A stretch of 64,000 bases of DNA from Buxus sempervirens (GCA_947561395.2 OX387192.1:17024221-17088220); one strand, 5' to 3'; positions 46,719 through 57,967 are shown, counted from the stretch's first letter. Translations and numbers: made by a program. Notes: generated from the sequence alone by a model not told the origin.

Positions 46719-47103
46719 ATGTTTGAGAGCTTGAACTTTTCATATGGTCCTTTCATCTCCTTGCCACAAGGTCAGCCCATTTTTTCTATCACTCTTAATC
46801 AGAGTAGGGCACACCTAGGTCTTACTCCTATTTCTGGTCCATCTACTCAGCTAGAGTCTTCTTCTGCCCCTTCTGGTGCTACTCCTTCTTCTTCTGCATT
46901 TACAGATGACATGGCATTCATTAGGGAGCAGTTGTTTCAGATTACTCTTAGACAGAAGCGGATGGAGCAGAGACAGATTTAGATGGAGCATGATATACAT
47001 GAGATACGAGAGTATGTGATGGAGCATGTGGAGGATGATGATGAGGTTCTTGATGTTGTTTCAGATTCTTTTGAGCGTATGTACCACCACGTCTTCCTTT
47101 TGT
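46719..47103 (+). pseudogene. Short ORF of unknown function downstream of gag
   Basis: From ATG 46719 the frame encodes a Ser/Pro-rich segment followed by a charged, helix-prone part (REQLFQITLRQKRMEQRQI), a TAG at 46979, and in frame a further acidic stretch (MEHDIHEIREYVMEHVEDDD). The TAG stands where a Gln would fit. I do not recognise the product. The place, 3' of gag in a copia-type element, is where some SIRE-like elements have an extra ORF, but no envelope-like feature such as a signal peptide or membrane segment is visible. Confidence 0.4.
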
Positions 47104-47497
47104 CTATTTCTGTGACAAAAAGGAGTAGGTATCTTTTTTAGGGGCAGTTTTATTTTGGTTATATTTTGTGGATGATGTATTTATGGGGGAGTTCTTTATG
47201 GATAACTGTACTTATTTTCTTACTTTGGGATGATTGTTTATATCATGTGGCTGGATATTTTTTGGACAGGATTGTGATATTGATGCATGGTTTATACTTC
47301 TAAAATATTGCATCTTGAATGTGAATTGCTTATTTGTTTTCTTTGAGTTGTTTTGTTACAGGTTACAGGTTTCCAATTCAGGCATGGTCTATCTAGGTTA
47401 GTGTAGATAGGTTTTGTTTGAGTTTGTAAAATCCAAGACATTGCTTGGTGGTTCACAATGTCAAGGATTTTCAATTTATTTTATTTGGTATAGGTTT
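47104..47497. other. Non-coding stretch
   Basis: T-rich, with no gene. Probably the 3' part of the copia-type element. Confidence 0.4.
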
Positions 47498-47863
47498 TGT
47501 AAAATCCCGATCCGGATTATATCTTAATTATTAAGCTTAATTATCTAAAGTGTGATTATTAGGCTAATTCAGTACTTGTGTTATGAAGATGAGCTAGATG
47601 TAGATTATTCCTGAGGATTTGGAGAAATCAAATTGAACTTTATGAAGGTTATATTAAATTAAGTTTAATTAAGTTTGTGTTTAAATTTTAATTGGTTAAG
47701 GCATCCTCCACTTAGTCCTAGTGAATTGGAAATCAAATTCTGGAAAGTTTGAAGTTAAATGTGAAAACTAACCTTGACGTGCGAACCTTGAATCGTGCGT
47801 TAATCGCGTGTTGAGCTAAATCACGTAGAAATCATTTGATAAAGGTTCGACGCCCGAACATCC
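47498..47863 (+). repeat. LTR-like fragment, continued at 50294 beyond the solo LTR
   Basis: Begins TGTAAAATCCCGATCCGG, like 28121. The solo LTR at 47864-50288 inserted into it with a CATCC duplication, so its sequence resumes at 50294. No primer site or partner was found. Confidence 0.4.
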
Positions 47864-50288
47864 TGTGCGCACCTAAACCTGGCCTAGATCGCACACCGGG
47901 CGCGCCTTTGGCGCGTGCCTCGGGATTTTCAAAGTCGCCACTGCCTGAGAGTGCAGGCAGACACGGTTTTGCCCTAATCGGGTCTAAGTCTGGTCTGCGG
48001 CTTTTCAGAGTTCTAGCTAAGTCCTCGGTTACGGTCCGGGGAAGTCTTAAAACACCCCGGTCTGCCCCGTCGGTTTGACGGGTCCCTCGGGTCTCCCTGG
48101 TTTTTGAGTCAATTTCACCCTTCCTAGACCAGCATGTTACCTTGTTAAATCTGGCGGGGCCCGCTGGAGGTGTGGGTCCCTTTTTGGTTGATTTTATCTT
48201 TTTATTTATTTAAGTGAAGTGGGTCGGACCCGGGTCCTGTTGGAAGACCCGTGGGTTGCCATGGTTGGGCCTTAGGCCCAGTTGGGTTATTGGGTAACCC
48301 ATTTGGTTATTTTATTAAGTTTTATATTTACAATTTTAGTTTGGGCTTAGTGGGCTTGGAATGGGCCCATTAGCCAAAGTCTAGTGGCCTGGACCCGTTT
48401 TATTGAAAACGGGCCGGGTATGGGCCGGTCTAAGGTGGGCCCCACAAGTGGACCCAGGGAGGTCTTGGTGGGCCCGTATGGGCCCAAAGTCAAAAATGAG
48501 CTTAAGAAAGCCCAAAAATGGTTAAGGGGATGGTTCAAGTCGGTTTAGACCGGATAAGGTCCAACCGAACCAAGAAATGACAACTTTACATCATTTTACA
48601 TTTCGCCCGTGTTTGCTCCACGGTCCAGCCTGACCGTGAATGGATTCCGGTCCCCTTCGCCCGTGAATCAGCTACGGTCCAGGCTGGACCGGCCTGAGTT
48701 TACGGGTACCGCCTGTTTTGCACTTTTGCTGCCGATTCTTTCTGGGATCATCTCCGTGGCCTTCTTGGGACTTCCAATGGCTTCTGTGGCGATTCCAATG
48801 CTTTCTGTCATGGCACATTTGCATCATTCACCATCTTCAAGTCTTCTTTTTTTTTTTGGTTCCTTTTTCGGTACTTTAGAATAGAGTTAAACTCCATTTT
48901 GTACACCTTGTCTTCTTCTGGTAAGGTAACCAAGGAGGTGATAGTGGGAAGGGGATTACACGGAGGTATTTAAAGAGGACAAATGCCTCTTATGCTTATG
49001 AATTTACCCATTTAACAAAGGCTTTTCCCTTTTTATTAGTTCCATGGTTCCATTCCTTTTTCATTCCATAAGACCATGTTTACTTATAAGTGAATTCTTC
49101 AACAAACAGTAAAACCAATGGGTTAGTAGCATAGTAATAAAGTGAAAGGAAACTTAATTGAAATGATTCATTAAAAATAAAGAAGTTACCACACTAATAC
49201 TTCTTTGATTTGGAGATGGAGTGATTCCCTAGAGATTTCGGCAGCGCTTCCGCGTCCTTCGGGATTTTTTGGATTGAATGGAAAAGAGTCTTGATGGGAG
49301 GTTGGGTTTAAAGAGAAGCTTTTAGAGGTTTAGACATGGTTTGGTGAGGGAGGGGCATTTTGGGAACAAAAGGAGTTTAGGTTTAGGGGTGGTGGTGGTT
49401 GGGCAGCATGGGGTCGTGGAGTACACCAGGAGGGAGAGAGGGTAGGCCAAAGGGGAGAGAGCTTGTCCAAATGAAGGGGGTGGCCTCTCTATTTATAGGC
49501 AAAAATCCCGTGCCCGTATTTGAACTACGGGCGTGCCTTGCCCGTACTTCAAGTACGGGCGTGCCTTGCCCGTAATTCAAATACGGGCGAAAAACGAATA
49601 TTTGCAATTATCGCAGATTCGGCCGTACGGGACGCGTGTTCCGCCGTACGGCGACGCGTGTCTTGCTTCTAGAAGCGTGCCCGTATTTAAAATACGGGCA
49701 TGCCCTGCCCGTAATGTAAATACGGTCCCGCACGTTTTAAAAATGTGTGGATTTCAAATCTTTATTCATTTTGGCTTTTTGCAGGATTCTTATCCGATTT
49801 TTACGATTATTTTATTAAAAAGCGAGATTCTCTTCATTAAAATATTATTGAACACATTTATCTTATTTATTTTATTGGTTTGTTCCATTTTTGCTGCCTT
49901 TTTTGCCACATGGGCAGTTTTTTTGAAACTTCAACTGCTCATAACTTCTTCGTCCGGTGTCCGATTTCAACAAACTTAGTGTCGTTGGAATCAGCTCGGA
50001 ACCACCTATCCATTGGGATCAAGTTTGGCAGTTGAATTAGGGTTGAGCAAAAAGTCAACTTTTCGCCCTCCAAAAGTTTGACCAGCTCATATCTTTCTCA
50101 TCCGGACTCTGATTCCAGCAAATTCAGTTGCGTTGGAATCGTGTCGACATATTCTTTTCAATGATATGAAGTTTGATGGCCAAATTCACTTGAGTCAAAA
50201 GGTCAATTTTTGACCCCCTCAGGGTTTGACTTTTAGTTTGACTTTTCATTTTTTGCCATTTTAGGGGTGCAAAAATCAGGTGTCTACA
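47864..50288 (-). repeat. Solo LTR of the element B family (2425 bp)
   Basis: Plus-strand ends TGTGCGCACC and GGTGTCTACA, flanked by CATCC (47859-47863 and 50289-50293). It is the closest relative of the element B LTR at 50894-53334 and lies in opposite orientation to it. The TATA box is at 49489-49498, with CCCGTA/TACGGG hairpins at 49505-49725 upstream. It has two rather than three of the ~150-bp inner repeats (49936, 50091). No internal sequence is attached. Confidence 0.94.
49489..49498 (-). promoter_or_regulatory. TATA box in solo LTR
   Basis: CTATAAATAG on the minus strand in the context GCCTATAAATAGAGAGGCC, identical to that of the element B LTR. Confidence 0.75.
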
Positions 50289-50293
50289 CATCC

Positions 50294-50893
50294 AACCTTA
50301 ACGTTCGCGCGTCGAGTACAAATTTTACAGAATTCTTGTTTTAAGCCCAAACTCAAATTTGCTATACTTCTAGATCATTCTTGAACCTTCATTAACACCA
50401 ATTTGGGCCAAGCACACCCCCAAATAAACCTAACGTACACCCTCCCATATATAGCAAAAGTACCTCTTCAGAATACCCAACATACCTCTCAAGTGTACCA
50501 AAAGTATTTCCTAAGAGTACCTAAAGTACCTCTCAAGTACACTCAACACCCAAATATACCTAGGGTAGCCCCACTTGTATACCTAAGGTACTCCCTTGTG
50601 TTGCTTAAGGTACCCCACTTGTATACTTAAGGTACCGACTTGTATTACCCAAGGATACCCTAACTTGTATACCTAAGGTACCCCACTTGTATACTTAAGG
50701 TACCCACTTGTATTGCCTAAGGTCCCCCACTTGTATACCTAAAGTACTCCCTTTGTATAACTAAAGTACCCCCTTATATAATTAAGGTACTCCCTTTGTA
50801 TAACTAAAGTACCCCTTTTATATAATTAAAGTACCCTCTTTGTATAATTAAAGTACCCTCTTTTATATAACTAAAGTACACCCCTTATATTAC
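50294..50893 (+). repeat. Spacer between inverted LTRs with tandem AAGGTACCCCACTTGTATAC repeats
   Basis: From about 50430 to 50890 a unit of about 20-25 bp (consensus TAAGGTACCCCACTTGTATA) repeats some twenty times with increasing A/T content to the right. It forms the loop between the two inverted LTRs. No coding sequence. Confidence 0.8.
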
Positions 50894-51454
50894 TGTAGAC
50901 ACCTGATTTTTGCACCCCTAAAATGGCAAAAAATGAAAAGTCAAACTAAAAGTCAAACCCTGAGGGGGTCAAAAATTGACCTTTTGACTCAAGTGAATTT
51001 GGCCATCAAACTTCATATCATTGAAAAGAATATGTCGACACGATTCCAACGCAACTGAATTTGCTGGAATCAGAGTCCGGATGAGAAAGATATGAGCTGG
51101 TCAAACTTTTGGAGGGCGAAAAGTTGACTTTTTGCTCAACCCTAATTCAACTGCCAAACTTGATCCCAATGGATAGGTGGTTCCGAGCTGATTCCAACGA
51201 CACTAAGTTTGTTGAAATCGGACACCAGATAAAGAAGTTATGAGCAGTTGAAGTTTCAGAAAAAACTGCCCATGTGGCAAAAAGGCAGCAAAAATGGACT
51301 AAACCAATAAAATAAATAAGATAAAAGTGTTTAATAATATTTTAATAAAGAGAATCTCGTTTTCTAATAAAATAATCGGAAAAATCGGATAAAAATCCTG
51401 CAATAAGCCAAATTGAATAAAGGTTTGAGATCCACACATTTTTAAAACGTGCGG

Positions 51455-51670
51455 GACCGTATTTACATTACGGGCAGGGCATGCCCGTATTTTAAATACG
51501 GGCACGCTTCTAGAAGGGAGACACGCGTCGCCGTACGGCGGAACACGCGTCCCGTACGGACGAATCTGCGATAATTGCAAATATTCGTTTTTCGCCCGTA
51601 TTTGAATTACGGGCAAGGCACGCCCGTACTTGAAGTACGGGCAAGGCACGCCCGTAGTTCAAATACGGGC
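51455..51670 (+). repeat. Hairpin array upstream of the TATA box
   Basis: Five units pair CCCGTA with TACGGG (one CCGTA/TACGG) across 7-nt loops that differ: TTTACAT-like, TTTAAAA, TTGAATT, CTTGAAG, GTTCAAA. Two CCGTACGG palindromes lie in between. Here the stem is fixed and the loop changes. The same array is present in the solo LTR at 49505-49725. Confidence 0.8.
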
Positions 51671-51683
51671 ACGGGATTTTTGC

Positions 51684-51693
51684 CTATAAATAG
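51684..51693 (+). promoter_or_regulatory. TATA box in element B LTR
   Basis: CTATAAATAG, directly after the hairpin array; expected to start the genomic RNA about 30 bp downstream. Confidence 0.8.
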
Positions 51694-53257
51694 AGAGGCC
51701 ACCCCCTTTCATTTGGACAAGCCTTCCCTTTAGGCCGAACCCCTCTCCTCCCCTAATGTTTCTAAGGCAAATTTCTGCCCACATACTGCCACCCCAATAC
51801 CCAAGCCTCCTTTAATGCCCAAATTGCCCCTATGTCCCAAAACCATGCTCAAACACCCATAACCTTGCCTAAACTTTGACCTTTTATCTTCTTAAATTAA
51901 AGAACCCAACCAAACCTTTTACAAACCCAACTTGAAGATCTTGGGAGGACGCGGAAGCGCTGCCAAACTCACCGGAGAAATCATACCTAACAAAAAGGAA
52001 TTACATTGTAAGTATATTGGATTTTGTAATGCTCTCATTTTCATTTCATTTTCCAAGGTCTCCTTTAAATACTCTTGATGTTACTGACTCAACTGCTGTT
52101 TTGAGCCCCATGAGAAGATGATACCAAAAATTGGTCATTACAAGAAGGGAAGAAGAGAAGTGTTTAAAGAATGCTCTAATTAATTAAACAAATAACTTTT
52201 CTTTTTAAGTTTTTGGATATGGAAGGATTGAGCCCTTCTTGAAGTTAAAGAAGTGTGCTGTAATTTCCCACTTCCCCACTCCAAAATGTGATCATGGATT
52301 ACCTCAAAAGATGCTGGTCTTCCTGTTAGAAGAAGAAGAAAGCATAAGAAGACCATTTAGACCAAAAGAGGAAAGGAAAGGACTTTGAAGAATCCGGAAC
52401 TCCATTTGAAGTTACCAGAACATCTGAGAAAGCCGCCGGAGTGATCCCAAGAAGAATCGGCAGCAAAAGCACAGAACTGATCGCGCCCGTAAACTCAGGC
52501 CCGTCCAGCCTGGACCATGTCTGATTCACGGGCAGAAGGGACCGGAATCCATTCACGGGCAGGCTGGACCGTAGAGCAAACACGGGCAAAATGTAAAAAT
52601 GAAGTAAATTTGTCATTTCTTGGTTTGGTTGGACCAATTCCGGTCTAAGCCGGCCTGTACCACTCCCCTTAACCACTTTGGGCTTTATTAAGCTCATTTT
52701 TGACTATGGGCCCATACGGGCCCACCAAGATTCCCTTGGGCCCACTTGAGGGCCCACTTCTGACTGGCCCAAACCCGGCCCGTTTTCAATAAAACGGGCC
52801 CAGGCCACTAGACTTTGGCTAATGGGCCCATTCCAAGCCCACTAAGCCCAAACTAAAACTGTAAATATATAAAACTTAATAAAATAACCAAATGGGTTAC
52901 CCAATAACCCAATTGGGCCCAAGGTCCAACCATGGCAACCCACGGGTCTTCCAACGGGACCCGGGTACCGACCCACTTCACTTAAATAAATAAAAAGATA
53001 AAATCAAATAAAAAGGGACCCACACCTTCAGAGGGCCCCGCCAGACTCAACAAGACAGCATGCTGGTCTAGGAAAAGGGTGAATTGGACTCAAGAACCAG
53101 GGAGACCCGAGGGACCCGTCAAACCGACGGGGCGGACCGGGGTGTCTTTAGGACTTCCCCGGATCGTAACCGAGGACTTAGCTAGAACTCTGAAAAGCCG
53201 CAGACCAGACTTAGACCCGGTTAGGGCAAAACAGTGTCTGCCTGCACTCTCAGGCAG

Positions 53258-53268
53258 TGGCGACTCTG
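53258..53268 (+). promoter_or_regulatory. PBS-like motif inside U5
   Basis: TGGCGACTCTG is identical to the first 11 bases of the true primer site 80 bp downstream. Corresponding motifs occur 75 and 77 bp inside the LTRs of elements A and C. Confidence 0.7.
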
Positions 53269-53337
53269 AAAATCCCGAGGCACGCGCCAAAGGCGCGCCC
53301 GGTGTGCGATCTAGGCCAGGTTTAGGTGCGCACAGCT

Positions 53338-53356
53338 TGGCGACTCTGCTGGGGAC
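53338..53356 (+). promoter_or_regulatory. Primer binding site of element B
   Basis: TGGCGACTCTGCTGGGGAC, three bases after the LTR. TGG pairs with the tRNA CCA end. Probably tRNA-Arg as in Ogre elements; not verified. Confidence 0.8.
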
Positions 53357-54636
53357 CCCTCAACCCAGTCGGACCCTGGTTATCAAATGAGTCAACTTAG
53401 GAGGATATAAGCTAATTTAGGAAGTACTTCTTGTCCAACCTTAGTAAAGTATGGAACTCATGTAATTACATGATATTGGGGGATCCTGTCAAACGGACAT
53501 GATAATCGCCTAAGGCAAGTGGTTTTTAACAGGGACCAATGTGACCCGCCCACTTACCTGGGGATCCACCCAGATCTTGTATTACACGCTGTTCTGCACT
53601 TTTACTATAAATGTGACATTAAGGAACCCTTTGTTGGCCCTTATCCGAGAATCACCTGATTAGACACAGCACTCTGACCCACTGCACACATGAACACTTC
53701 ACTACACCGTGAATGAATATTTAATTGCGTGGGGTGACATGCACGAGGGAGTCTGCATGGGTGATCCGAACAGAATGATCTCTGGATAACTGTGAATGCT
53801 CTTCTTAACCAAAACCTAGATCTCTCTAGCAGCCACCCTTCTTCAATCGAGAAACTTACTTTTGGGATGGTATTAGCCCTACGCTCCCGTGGCTTGCCGG
53901 GGAAAGCAGGGTAAACCCATCTCCCCAGGTTTCTAGATTCTTCAAGCGCCATTGGTTTCTTGCCATGGTACGCGAAGGGTCTAGTACTTGGCTCAGACCC
54001 TTGAAGGCAGATGCCTTGGGCTGGGTATCCTTCCCCACCTATTACTTCTGATAAACCTTGATGTGAGCATGAACATGAATGAACAAATTAATCTGGGGCA
54101 TTAACCCCCACCTGTGTTGGTTTTAACCCTAATTTAAGGAAATTAACTCGATTTAATCCGTGCATTCAAGTCGGTCTGGGTTCAGTCGAAAGCCGGCCAG
54201 ATCAGACAGAAATGGGTCAGAACAGGGGCAGAAAAACCCTAGAGATAGGATTTCAACCCACCTGCCGAATGGCAAATTTGTACCCTCCTTTTGGGTTCTC
54301 AACAACCCTAAAGGTGATTCTCTTTCCAGAATTATTTTTGAAAATTTCGCCCTCGAAGGCAAGTTGTAAATATTGTTTTCAGTCCGACACTAGGGGCAGA
54401 TGAAAGAGCAGATGAAAGGACAGATGAAAGAAAAGCCGGCTAAGACCTCAATGCGTTTTCCAAACATTTAAAGGACATAACCCTTAAAACCCCATAACTT
54501 GAATGCTTGGATTTGATTGCATAAACTGCTTAGGCATTGATTTAATTTTTGCATATCCTGTTGCATGCCTTAGACTAATTTAGAGTTTTTGGTGGAAAAC
54601 CCTAAATTGACTTGGAATTTCAATTGGATAGTCGGC
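53357..54636 (+). other. First leader of element B
   Basis: About 1.3 kb between primer site and ORF1. Open frames on either strand have no recognisable domain. No strong tandem repeat is present apart from three GATGAAAG units near 54397-54432. Confidence 0.6.
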
Positions 54637-56070
54637 ATGGCATCTTCATCCTCGACTGAGAGAATTCGCTTCCCTAGGATAGAGAAGTGTGCCTTTGATA
54701 CCCCTTGGATCCGTTCTTGGACAAGACAATTGCAAGGAGATGAGCAAATTCAATGGGAACAAAAATACCACATGGGACAATCTCTGTCCCTATTAAATGT
54801 GCCCATTAACTGGGATATGATTCAGGCAGCCCTACCTTTCTGGGATCCCCAACTTTCACTCTTTAGGTTTGGTACTAATGAGTTGACACCCACAATTGAG
54901 GAATTTGAACTATTCCTCCGATTTCGTGACCATGGAGAACCAGCTAGGCCAAGTCTCAAAGAAAGCTACAAGAATGAAGCTTGTACTTTCTTTGGCCTAC
55001 CAAGAGGAGAATTCCAGACCTTAGGAGGTGACCAAGCATTCACGCGGGTCTCTAAAACCTTCCTTGCTGAAAAGATAAGGGACAAGAAGCAGGAAAGACC
55101 CCGTGTTTGGTGGGACACCTTCACCCTCGTGGTTCTGTCACAACTCTTCTTTCCTACCGGGGGAGACACCATTAATTTGGCCCTCATGGAAATTGTGGAC
55201 CAACTCCAAGTGAAATTCCGAATTGCACCATTGATCCTTGCTCAGCTATACCATGCCTTGACCATGACCAAGAACGGAACTAGGAGATTTCAAGGATGCG
55301 CTCCTCTCCTACACATCTGGCTTCAAGATCACCTGATGGTTGCTGAACTTATCAGCCCACGTTATGGGTACGTCCGTGACAATGTCACCCTGATGGCCCG
55401 AAGAGAGATTAGACCAGACTTACCCTCCAGAGAGGATTGGTTTGACCACTTTCTCCAGTTAAAAGGAGAAACTGATATAAGATGGGGAGGCACATTTGAC
55501 CAAACATATACTCCCGTCATAGCTTTCAGGAAAAGACATTGCCTAGCCTTGATAAGCTTAACCCATGCCATGCCATACTATCCGGTTCGAATTCTGAGAC
55601 AGTTTGGGAAGTCTCAGGGAATACCAATCAAGGATGAGGCGGAAGGATTAACTGGCCCACTTACATGGGAATTGAAGAAAAAATTGGTGAAGGAATGGCA
55701 ACACGTGCACATACTCCAAGAGGACATTTTCACTGCATCCGACGTTCGTAATTACGAACAATGGATTGCTCGAGAAACTGGCCTAGACAGCCCACCACCT
55801 CTCCATATCGTCACCTCTGATGATATCCCAGTTCCGCCCCCTGACACATACAGGGATAGGGTGGCCGAACTGCGGGAATCTCATTCTCGGATCCACCGTG
55901 CATACGTGGATTCCGAGCGTAAAAACAAGCAGGCCAATGAGGCCCTTCAACAGTAGCTTGACACCATGCGCAGACGCGCAAAAGAGGACCGACGTCTGCG
56001 GAATAAACTTCTGCGTGCCTTGAAAAGGCGAGACGTGTCCTCTCATTTTGATGACGACCAACCTAGCTAG
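54637..56070 (+). pseudogene. Ogre-type ORF1 (DUF7745-like), one premature TAG
   Basis: ORF1 upstream of gag is characteristic of Ogre elements; its function is unknown. The start ATG 54637 is followed by MASSSSTERIRFPRIEKCAF. The first ~380 residues form a globular, Trp-rich domain resembling DUF7745/plant-mobile-domain proteins (PFWDPQLSLFRFGTNELTPT, then ISPRYGYVRDN). The last part is helix-rich and charged. TAG at 55954-55956 interrupts it; the same frame runs on for 37 codons of basic coiled-coil-like sequence to TAG 56068-56070. CAACAG-TAG suggests an original Gln (CAG). Family assignment rests on motif memory. Confidence 0.75.
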
Positions 56071-56239
56071 ACTCTGGGTTTGTTTGTTTTGTTTAATCAT
56101 GTAATTGCTTGTTCTGAATTTTGGCATTGTATTTCTTTTTTCATGAAGAATTTGGTGCTAAATTTAATAAAGTCAATTAAGACATCCTCAAACTCATTGT
56201 TCAAACAATCTGGCCCCAATCCTTCAACTTTAAAACTTT
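56071..56239 (+). other. Short non-coding gap after ORF1
   Basis: T-rich, no feature seen. Confidence 0.5.
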
Positions 56240-56690
56240 CAGGTGATCTTAATAAAGAACTCGCCAAAATTTTTAACCTATGGGCTCTGAATAAAGAACA
56301 CCCAATTCCTGCCCAACTCTCAAATTTAAATCTTAAATCTTTAAGGGTTCTGAATAAAGAACACCCAATTCTTGCCAACCTCCCCATCTTTAGAAATTAT
56401 CAATTTCAAATTTGACTCCTAAATCTTTAAGGGTCCGGAATAAAGAACACCCAATTTCCAGGCGATCTGAGTAAAGAACTCGCCAAAGTCTTTTAAATCT
56501 TTGAACTAAGGGGTTCTAAATAAAGAACGCCCCATTTTTACCATCAAAACTTTCAGGCAATCTGAATAAAGAACTTGCCAAAAGAATCTTTAAAATCCAG
56601 GGGTTCTGAGTAAAGAACACCCCGACCTTGTCAACTCTCAAACTTTAAAACCTTCAAACTTAAGGGTTCTGAATAAAGAACACCATATCC
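56240..56690 (+). repeat. Array of about nine hairpins with loop TCTGAATAAAGAAC
   Basis: The loop TCTGAATAAAGAAC (with small changes) recurs near 56247, 56286, 56349, 56436, 56466, 56514, 56561, 56604 and 56671. Its flanks pair: GGTGA/TCGCC, TGGG/CCCA, GGGT/ACCC, GGCGA/TCGCC, GGGG/CCCC and GGCAA/TTGCC. GGCGA/TCGCC against GGCAA/TTGCC is a compensatory change; GGTGA/TCGCC is a wobble form. Two stem classes are interleaved. It lies between ORF1 and gag. Confidence 0.85.
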
Positions 56691-56743
56691 CTTGAGCTCA
56701 GATCACACCCGTCTGATTTAAAAAGATCACACGGTCAGCCTAT

Positions 56744-57110
56744 GGGGCACTGATGCCACTGGTGTTTAAACCAGAGAATTGGCGGAGGATCGTCCTGGCA
56801 TAGCATACCCCGTTGTGTGGCACCAAGGTCAAGTAACTAAGCTAACGACTAAGGTACGCTCAGGTATCCCTAGCCGAACTCTTAGGGCACTGAAGCCACT
56901 GGTGATTAAACCAGAAAATTGGTAGAGGATCGTCCTGGCATAGCCTTCCCCGTTGTGAGGCGTCAAAGTCAATGGTAATTAAACCAACGACTAGCTAAGA
57001 CACGCCCGGGAATTACTAGCCGAAGTTAGGTGCTGAAACCATCAGAGAGTAAACTGAAAATTGGTTGAGGTACACCTGGATGTTGCTGTTTAGCTCATCC
57101 CCTGCGGAGA
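56744..57110 (+). repeat. Tandem ~140-bp repeat, two full copies and a partial
   Basis: Copies start near 56744 and 56885, marked by GAGGATCGTCCTGGCATAGC (56775 and 56924), with a decayed third from about 57025. Inside, CTGGTG(T/A)TTAAACCAG can form a hairpin. Confidence 0.8.
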
Positions 57111-57149
57111 CTTTACATGGTCCAACCTCGTGATACTGAGCTCAAACTA

Positions 57150-57735
57150 ACCTTTTAAACCGGGTTCTCTTTCCCAACCATTTGGTTAAAACAGATCAGC
57201 TCAGGGTTCTCTTCCCCAGCCGTTTGGCTAAAATAGACCAATCTAAACCGGGTTCTCTTTCCCAACCATTTGGTTAAAACAGATCAGCTCAGGGTTCTCT
57301 TCCCCAGCCGTTTGGCTAAAACAGACCAGTCCAAACCGGATTCTCTTTCCCAACCAGTTGGTTAAAATAGATCAGCTTTGGGTTCTCTTCCCCAGCCGTT
57401 TGGCTAAAACAGACCAGTCCAAACCGGGTTCTCTTTCCCAACCATTTGGTTAAAACAGATCAGCTTTGGGTTCTCTTTCCCAGCCGTTTGGCTAAAATAG
57501 ACCAATCTAAACCGGGTTCTCTCTCCCAACCAGTTGGTTAAAACAGATCAGTTTAGGGTTCCCTTTCCCAGCCGTTTGGCTAAAATAGACCAGTCTAAAC
57601 CGGGTTCTCTCTCCCAACCAGTTGGTTAAAATAGATCAGGTTCTAGGTTCCCAATCATTCTCAAAATAACTCAAATAAATCAATCCTTAAATTCATTTGG
57701 GTTCTCTTTCCCAACTATCTTAAGATAGTTAAAAT
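57150..57735 (+). repeat. Array of about twelve hairpins alternating AACC/GGTT and AGCC/GGCT stems
   Basis: Monomers of about 42-46 bp begin GGGTTCTCT, followed by CCC and a short hairpin. Two classes alternate: AACC-ATTT-GGTT (or AACCAGTTGGTT) and AGCC-GTTT-GGCT, a compensatory A-T to G-C swap. The last unit (57700-57735) has AACTATCTT/AAGATAGTT, a longer and unrelated stem in the same place. Each hairpin is followed by AAAAYAGAYC. Confidence 0.87.
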
Positions 57736-57967
57736 AGATCTGTAATCATTTAAATTGATAATTTGACTGCATAAATCATGTAAAAATTGCACTAATTAAT
57801 GGTTGTTTCAAGCAGGTACCAAAATTGCTTTCCGAAGCCCGTACCTGTTAAGATCCAGGAAGAGACTTGAAATGGAACAATCAAGGGAATAGACACCGTC
57901 AGGACAGGACCAGGCAGAGTCCAGCCAGGCACAGACAGTGACTGATCTGCAACAGAGGATAGACAGT
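57736..57967 (+). other. Region before gag, with in-frame TAG after a likely original start
   Basis: ATG 57872 lies in the gag frame and is followed by five codons and then TAG at 57890-57892; the frame is open again from there. Gag could therefore have begun at 57872 before a CAG to TAG change. The frame upstream to 57800 also stays open, including a possible splice acceptor (TTTCAAGCAG) at 57814. Confidence 0.55.

Larger units (their letters stand above)
50894..53334 (+). repeat. 5' LTR of element B (2441 bp)
   Basis: Runs from TGTAGACACCTG to GGTGCGCACA, three bases before the primer site. U3 includes two inner repeats and a hairpin array (51455-51670). The TATA box is at 51684-51693. The downstream part includes palindromic CACGGGC words (52480-52590) and ends in a GC-rich U5 with a PBS-like TGGCGACTCTG at 53258-53268. 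It is very similar to the solo LTR at 47864-50288. Confidence 0.93.

Noticed and set aside
49533..49979. Small ORF duplicated at 51299-51649
   Set aside because: It is the CCCGTA/TACGGG hairpin array of the two inverted LTRs read in one frame.
54160..54403. Open frames on both strands in the element B leader
   Set aside because: Mutually overlapping, short, and without known motifs; judged chance frames in a GC-balanced leader.
57800..57871. Intron acceptor defining a spliced gag start
   Set aside because: TTTCAAGCAG is a possible acceptor, but no matching donor could be chosen with confidence from sequence alone.
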